NCBI GenBank assembly: GCA_028711445.1
Contig: JAQTSD010000009.1
Span: 1 to 38,176, forward strand
Reading direction: 5' to 3'
Length of the DNA stretch: 38,176 nucleotides
Source: Candidatus Peribacteraceae bacterium
Lineage (GTDB): Bacteria; Patescibacteriota; Gracilibacteria; Peribacterales; Peribacteraceae
Shown: positions 34,885-38,176 of the stretch, piece after piece
Numbering within the stretch: the first letter of the stretch is position 1
Layout: the number at the start of each line of letters is the position of its first letter
Program-made: the position numbers and the translations under genes
The notes under the pieces: generated by a model
Databases searched by the model: none
Told to the model about the DNA's origin: nothing
The model's input: the letters and a program-made list of their open reading frames with translations, nothing else

Positions 34885-35693
34885 ACGCACCTTCCCCGCA
34901 GAAACTCTTGGGCGTTCTCGAGAAGATCGGACTCACCGTCTGCGAAGCCAAGGTGTACCTAAGCTGCCTGAAGCTCGGCGTGCAGGCGGCCGACGTCATC
35001 GCCACGGATGCCGGCCTCTCCTCGGCCGATGCAGCCACCATCCTCGAGCGGCTCCACGACCGGGGTTTCTTGAGTCGCTTCGCGACCAACCGCGACTTCT
35101 TCTGTGCGGAGCCACCCGAGGTGCTCATCCGCCTCCTCGAGAGCCGCGAGTTCGAGCAACGGCAAGGCATCGAGGAATTCCGCACGTGCCTGCCCCTCTT
35201 CGCGGAATTCGCCAACCCCGCATTCACGAAGCCGGAAATCGCCTTCTACAACGGGAAGGAGGGGGTCATCGCCGCCTACGAAGATACGCTCACGTCGAAG
35301 ACGGACATCCTCGCCATCACCTCCATCGACGACACGGAGTCGGTACTGCCCGAGTACGTCCCGCGCTACTACCTCCGCCGGAAGGCAGCGGGCATCCTCA
35401 TTCGCGCCATCTTCCCGGACACGCCGATGTCCCGCTCTCGACAGGCGAGAGATGCAGAAGAACTGCGCGAGAGCCGGCTCGTCCCCCGCTCCTTCCTCGA
35501 AGGCTTCCACCTCGAGTACTACATCTACGACGACAAAGTCGCCTACTTCTCCATTGTGGAGGGGATTGCCGTCATCGTGAAAAGCTCCTTCATCGCCCAG
35601 GGGATGCGCACCGTGTTTTCCATGCTCTGGCAACTCGCGCCGGGCGGAGCACCTTACGACGCGAGCGCCTCCCGCCGGACAGACTGCTTGTAG
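34881..35693 (+). CDS. TrmB-family transcriptional regulator
   Basis: A 270-residue protein. The N-terminal winged helix (about 8-80) has LEKIGLTVCEAKVYLSCLKLGVQAADVIATDAGLSSADAATILERLHDRGFL, the TrmB pattern. The C-terminal half (about 110-255) resembles the phospholipase-D-like ligand-sensing part of TrmB-type proteins (IAFYNGKEGVIAAYEDTL, YYLRRKAAGILIRAIFPDT, YYIYDDKVAYFSI, VIVKSSFIAQGMRTVFSMLW). It is coupled by a 4-bp overlap to the large PLP enzyme and probably controls this operon in response to a small ligand. TrmB-type regulators are best known from archaea and occur also in CPR genomes. The last 40 bp overlap the convergent rel-like gene. Confidence 0.85.
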   Translation: MNAPSPQKLLGVLEKIGLTVCEAKVYLSCLKLGVQAADVIATDAGLSSADAATILERLHDRGFLSRFATNRDFFCAEPPEVLIRLLESREFEQRQGIEEFRTCLPLFAEFANPAFTKPEIAFYNGKEGVIAAYEDTLTSKTDILAITSIDDTESVLPEYVPRYYLRRKAAGILIRAIFPDTPMSRSRQARDAEELRESRLVPRSFLEGFHLEYYIYDDKVAYFSIVEGIAVIVKSSFIAQGMRTVFSMLWQLAPGGAPYDASASRRTDCL

Positions 35694-36610
35694 ATTGCAT
35701 GGGAAGCGAGGCCGAATCTCGCCACCTCGTTCATTTCCTCTGTACGAATTTGAAATTCAACCGCCTGGCCCTCGAGGCAGCGAACAGTCGTATGAATGCT
35801 CCGGTAGCCGTTCGCCTTCGAGGCGAGGATGTAATCTTTGAAGCGCTCGGGAAAGGGGCGCCAGGTGCGGTGGAGAATCTCCAGGGCGCGGTAACAATCA
35901 TCCACACTGCACACGATGATCCGGAACCCGAAGAGATCCGTGATGTGATTGAGCGTTTGCCCCTTGCGCTGCATTTTCTGATAGACGCCGCCGACGTTCT
36001 TCTTGCGGCAGGAGAGGCGGAAATCCCGCAATCCTCCTGCTTCAAGTCGATGAGTGAGAATGGCACTGATATCCGCGAAAAGCCGCTCGTGGATGTGACC
36101 TTGTCGTTCGAGAAGCGAGGAAACGAGTCGGTAGTCCTGGGGGTGCCGAGCTTCGAAGAGACAGTCTTCGAGGAGGTAGCGCAGTTTCCAAAGTCCGAGG
36201 TGATCTGCCAGAGAGATCCAAAGGACCGAAACTTCCTCATCCGAGAGACGAAAACGCAAGGAGACAATCCCCTCGAGGAGAATGAGCGTGACGAGATCTG
36301 CCAGCGCATCTTGCGAGCGCTCAACGTCCTTGAGGAGACGTAGAGCGGAGACGTCACTCCCCTGCCGCAGCACCTCGACCTTGAGTGCCACTGCATCCTC
36401 CCCAACGACGGCTTGCAATGCAGATGAACGCTCCATGAGGAGAGCAGCATCGGATGGCAAGAAGAAGGCGCGAAGGACGATGTCCGAGACGCGAAGATCC
36501 TCCACGGTCGGACGCATCTCTGCACGAAGAGAGAGGTCGCTATTCCTCACATCGCCAAGCACCTCGCTGATGCGTTGCAGGAGATCCTCCGAAAATTGCT
36601 TGGTCCCCAT
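35654..36610 (-). CDS. rel: Short RelA/SpoT-type (p)ppGpp synthetase with degenerate N-terminal half
   Basis: 318 residues from ATG 36610, versus 700 or more for long RSH proteins. The synthetase domain is at about 190-315: LSCRKKNVGGVYQKMQRKG (cf. RxKxxxSIxxKM), LFGFRIIVCSVDDCYRALEILH, FKDYILASKANGYRSIHTTV, VEFQIRTEEMNEVARFGLASHAIYK. The region before it (LADHLGLWKLRYLLEDCLFEARHPQDY) is the conserved linker, but the HD hydrolase motifs are missing, and TGS and ACT domains are absent. It probably makes (p)ppGpp without degrading it. A promoter TTGACA-N16-CACAAT overlaps the upstream ATG at 36622, which is why I choose 36610. The 3' end overlaps the TrmB gene by 40 bp. Confidence 0.9.
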   Translation of the reverse strand: MGTKQFSEDLLQRISEVLGDVRNSDLSLRAEMRPTVEDLRVSDIVLRAFFLPSDAALLMERSSALQAVVGEDAVALKVEVLRQGSDVSALRLLKDVERSQDALADLVTLILLEGIVSLRFRLSDEEVSVLWISLADHLGLWKLRYLLEDCLFEARHPQDYRLVSSLLERQGHIHERLFADISAILTHRLEAGGLRDFRLSCRKKNVGGVYQKMQRKGQTLNHITDLFGFRIIVCSVDDCYRALEILHRTWRPFPERFKDYILASKANGYRSIHTTVRCLEGQAVEFQIRTEEMNEVARFGLASHAIYKQSVRREALAS

Positions 36611-36620
36611 AGGTATTTGC

Positions 36621-36648
36621 ATTGTGCCTTTGGAGAATCAGGTGTCAA
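36621..36648 (-). promoter_or_regulatory. Promoter of the rel-like gene
   Basis: TTGACA (36643-36648, minus strand), a 16-bp spacer and CACAAT (36621-36626). The ATG at 36610 is 10 nt downstream of the -10 box; the alternative ATG at 36622 would lie inside it. Confidence 0.6.
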
Positions 36649-36654
36649 TTACAC

Positions 36655-36670
36655 TCGGCGAAATCGCCGA
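36655..36670. promoter_or_regulatory. Perfect palindrome in the divergent gap, possible operator
   Basis: TCGGCGA (36655-36661) and TCGCCGA (36664-36670) are inverted with two A between. It lies just upstream of the rel-like gene's -35 box in the gap shared with the surface protein gene. The position fits an operator or an activator site; there is no direct proof. Confidence 0.35.
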
Positions 36671-36815
36671 TCAAAGAGATTTTACCCCCCTCTTCGCCTC
36701 CCGAAAAAGATGGGTCACTGACCTGAGTACGCCTCCTTGTGTGTATGCTTTTTTAGACATACCAAAATACGTCAATTATGGCGATTTCTTAGACAATAAT
36801 ACTCTTTGAAAGATA
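36671..36815. other. AT-rich intergenic stretch
   Basis: Part of the 260-bp gap between the rel-like gene and the repeat protein gene. AT-rich compared with its surroundings, with TTAGACA twice (near 36754 and 36789). I see no gene here; possible upstream promoter elements. Confidence 0.4.
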
Positions 36816-36843
36816 TTGACTAAAACTCAAATAAATGTAGGAT
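36816..36843 (+). promoter_or_regulatory. Promoter of the repeat surface protein gene
   Basis: TTGACT (36816-36821), a 16-bp spacer, and TAGGAT (36838-36843). The ATG at 36871 is 27 nt downstream, behind a CU-rich leader. Confidence 0.5.
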
Positions 36844-36870
36844 TCGTCCCTTTATTCCCCCTTTTCTCGC

Positions 36871-38176
36871 ATGAGCGCTAAGAAGTTTTTGGCTTCTACA
36901 AGCCTCTTCTGCCTTTTTATCAGCCAGGCTCAGATCACGCTGGTCGAGCCGTTCTTCGGTGCTGAAGCCGCTCTGGCTCAAGAAGCCACCGACGGCGGAT
37001 CCGAATCCTCGGCAGCCGCGGAAACGGTGGACGTACCCAGTGCATCTTCACAGAGCGGGAAAGTGAGCGCTTCGTGCTTCCCTCCGACGGGAAATTTCCC
37101 CATGTCCTTCACATGGCAAATCATCTGCGGAGAAGCGGGAACGAACCGTAACCTCGCTTGCGAGGAAGCATGCGAGCCCTGCATCAGCGATACGTACTAC
37201 TTCTGGCGTAAGTTCCTGCTCAAGGAAATGGGGTACTTCTACTTCAACGGATCTGGACAGCGCGTCACCGTCCCGTTCGCTACAGGAAGCAACATCTGCC
37301 GTGATGGCGTGTCACCGACAAGCGGAGCCGGTACTGTTCCAGCCGGCATCACGGCTGTGGGCACGTATACCACCTGGCAGATCAACGAATACACGAGCCG
37401 CTATACGCTGTACTCGGATCTCGGTCACTCCGCGATCGTCTGCTCCCGCGGGAACGGCCGCACGGACTACTACTGGGACGATGGTGGCAATCCGGGAACG
37501 CACAATGACGGTCGCGTGATCATCAATGCCCAAGTCCCCGCTCAGTGCGGAGACGGCATCGACAACGACGGAGACGGAGCCACGGATTATCCGAATGATT
37601 ACAGCTGCTCCTCAGCGACGGACAATGATGAGACGAATCCCAAGAGCCAGTGTCAGGATGGGATGGATAACGACGGCAACGGTTACACGGATTACCCGTC
37701 CGATACCGGATGCACGAGTAAGCAGGACAACACGGAATCCGGAGGACAGGCCAAGCCGCAGTGCTCCGACGGAGTGGACAACGACGGAGACGGAGCCACG
37801 GATTATCCGAATGATTACAGCTGCTCCTCAGCGACGGACAATGATGAGACGAATCCCAAGAGCCAGTGTCAGGATGGGATGGATAACGACGGCAACGGTT
37901 ACACGGATTACCCGTCCGATACCGGATGCACGAGTAAGCAGGACAACACGGAATCCGGAGGACAGGCCAAGCCGCAGTGCTCCGACGGAGTGGACAACGA
38001 CGGAGACGGAGCCACGGATTATCCGAATGATTACAGCTGCTCCTCAGCGACGGACAATGATGAGACGAATCCCAAGAGCCAGTGTCAGGATGGGATGGAT
38101 AACGACGGGGATACCCTGATCGACTACCCGGCGGATCCTGGTTGTTCAGATAAGCAGGACAACAACGAACGCAACA
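36871..38176 (+). CDS. Secreted surface protein with Cys/DNDGDG repeats, partial at the window edge
   Basis: The frame opens at ATG 36871 and is still open at the end (435 codons). A signal peptide covers about 1-36 (LFCLFISQA, cleavage near ALA-Q). Residues ~40-220 form a Cys-containing domain of unknown fold (SCFPPTGNFP, CEEACEPC, WRKFLLKEMGYFYFNGSG). From residue 225 follow repeats of about 36 residues, QC-x-DG-x-DNDG-(D/N)G, DYP, GC, DN-x-E, each with two Cys and Asp/Asn/Gly loops suited to calcium binding. Such repeats are common in CPR surface proteins. Two alternating versions form a 72-residue unit copied exactly. The full length and any C-terminal anchor lie outside the window. Confidence 0.9.
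   Translation, partial: MSAKKFLASTSLFCLFISQAQITLVEPFFGAEAALAQEATDGGSESSAAAETVDVPSASSQSGKVSASCFPPTGNFPMSFTWQIICGEAGTNRNLACEEACEPCISDTYYFWRKFLLKEMGYFYFNGSGQRVTVPFATGSNICRDGVSPTSGAGTVPAGITAVGTYTTWQINEYTSRYTLYSDLGHSAIVCSRGNGRTDYYWDDGGNPGTHNDGRVIINAQVPAQCGDGIDNDGDGATDYPNDYSCSSATDNDETNPKSQCQDGMDNDGNGYTDYPSDTGCTSKQDNTESGGQAKPQCSDGVDNDGDGATDYPNDYSCSSATDNDETNPKSQCQDGMDNDGNGYTDYPSDTGCTSKQDNTESGGQAKPQCSDGVDNDGDGATDYPNDYSCSSATDNDETNPKSQCQDGMDNDGDTLIDYPADPGCSDKQDNNERN
37561..38108 (+). repeat. Perfect 216-bp tandem repeat within the surface protein gene
   Basis: A unit of 216 bp (72 codons) starts at 37561, 37777 and 37993. The first two copies are identical base for base; the third is identical for 116 bp, to 38108, then departs. 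Identity at synonymous sites shows recent duplication or gene conversion. Each unit encodes two related ~36-residue calcium-binding-like modules. Confidence 0.95.

Noticed and set aside
34328-36343. 671-codon plus-strand frame covering the end of the large PLP gene, TrmB and rel
   Set aside because: It runs out of frame through two recognisable genes and antisense through a third; composition is Arg/Ser/Pro-rich as in shadows.
37561-38108. Possible CRISPR array
   Set aside because: The repeat is 216 bp, directly tandem with no unique spacers, and encodes in-frame protein repeats.

Overview
The window looks like a chromosome segment of a Candidate Phyla Radiation (Patescibacteria) bacterium, most likely of the Peregrinibacteria/Peribacteria type. 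The clues are a compact mix of small single-copy housekeeping genes and lineage-specific secreted proteins, a surface protein with Cys/Asp/Asn-Gly repeats of the DNDGDG type common in such genomes, a near absence of Shine-Dalgarno sequences, and TGA used as a stop (so not the recoded Gracilibacteria/SR1 code). The lineage is inference from gene content and was not tested by search.

Layout. 1-5.3 kb: a membrane protein of baseplate-J-like type and pgk (minus strand), a degenerate AroE-like domain, a WecA/TagO-type lipid-carrier sugar transferase and a frameshifted NIF3/YqfO-type domain. 5.3-9.4 kb: an M23 peptidase divergent from a TsaE-HD fusion, then a ZIP metal transporter and an unknown His-rich membrane protein. 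9.4-16.7 kb: rarA, two small unknown genes, a lone EAL-like protein, miaA, clpP, a DoxX-family protein, a Tat-exported beta-carbonic-anhydrase-like protein and an XRE-type regulator. 16.7-23.4 kb: a complete F-type ATP synthase operon on the minus strand, in the order beta, epsilon, AtpZ/I-like, a, c, b, delta, alpha, gamma. 23.5-26 kb: tgt lacking all its zinc ligands, a CPBP membrane protease and rplU. 26-30.2 kb: a sigma factor, a membrane-anchored partner and a large secreted peptidoglycan-binding/PKD protein, then a highly structured intergenic element and tRNA-Gln(TTG). 30.3-36.6 kb: two consecutive PLP-dependent aminotransferase-V-type proteins with a TrmB-family regulator, facing a short RelA/SpoT-type synthetase whose 3' end overlaps the regulator. 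36.9 kb to the end: a secreted protein with perfect 216-bp tandem repeats, open at the window edge.

The most unusual parts are the double PLP enzyme/TrmB operon (its second enzyme has about 490 residues of unrecognised N-terminal sequence), the Tgt with Cys, Cys, Cys, His changed to Ser, Ser, Ser, Gln, the beta-epsilon-first ATP synthase operon, the nested inverted-repeat element beside tRNA-Gln, two families of short intergenic palindromes, and a window-wide pattern of CU-rich tracts and close -10 boxes in front of start codons.
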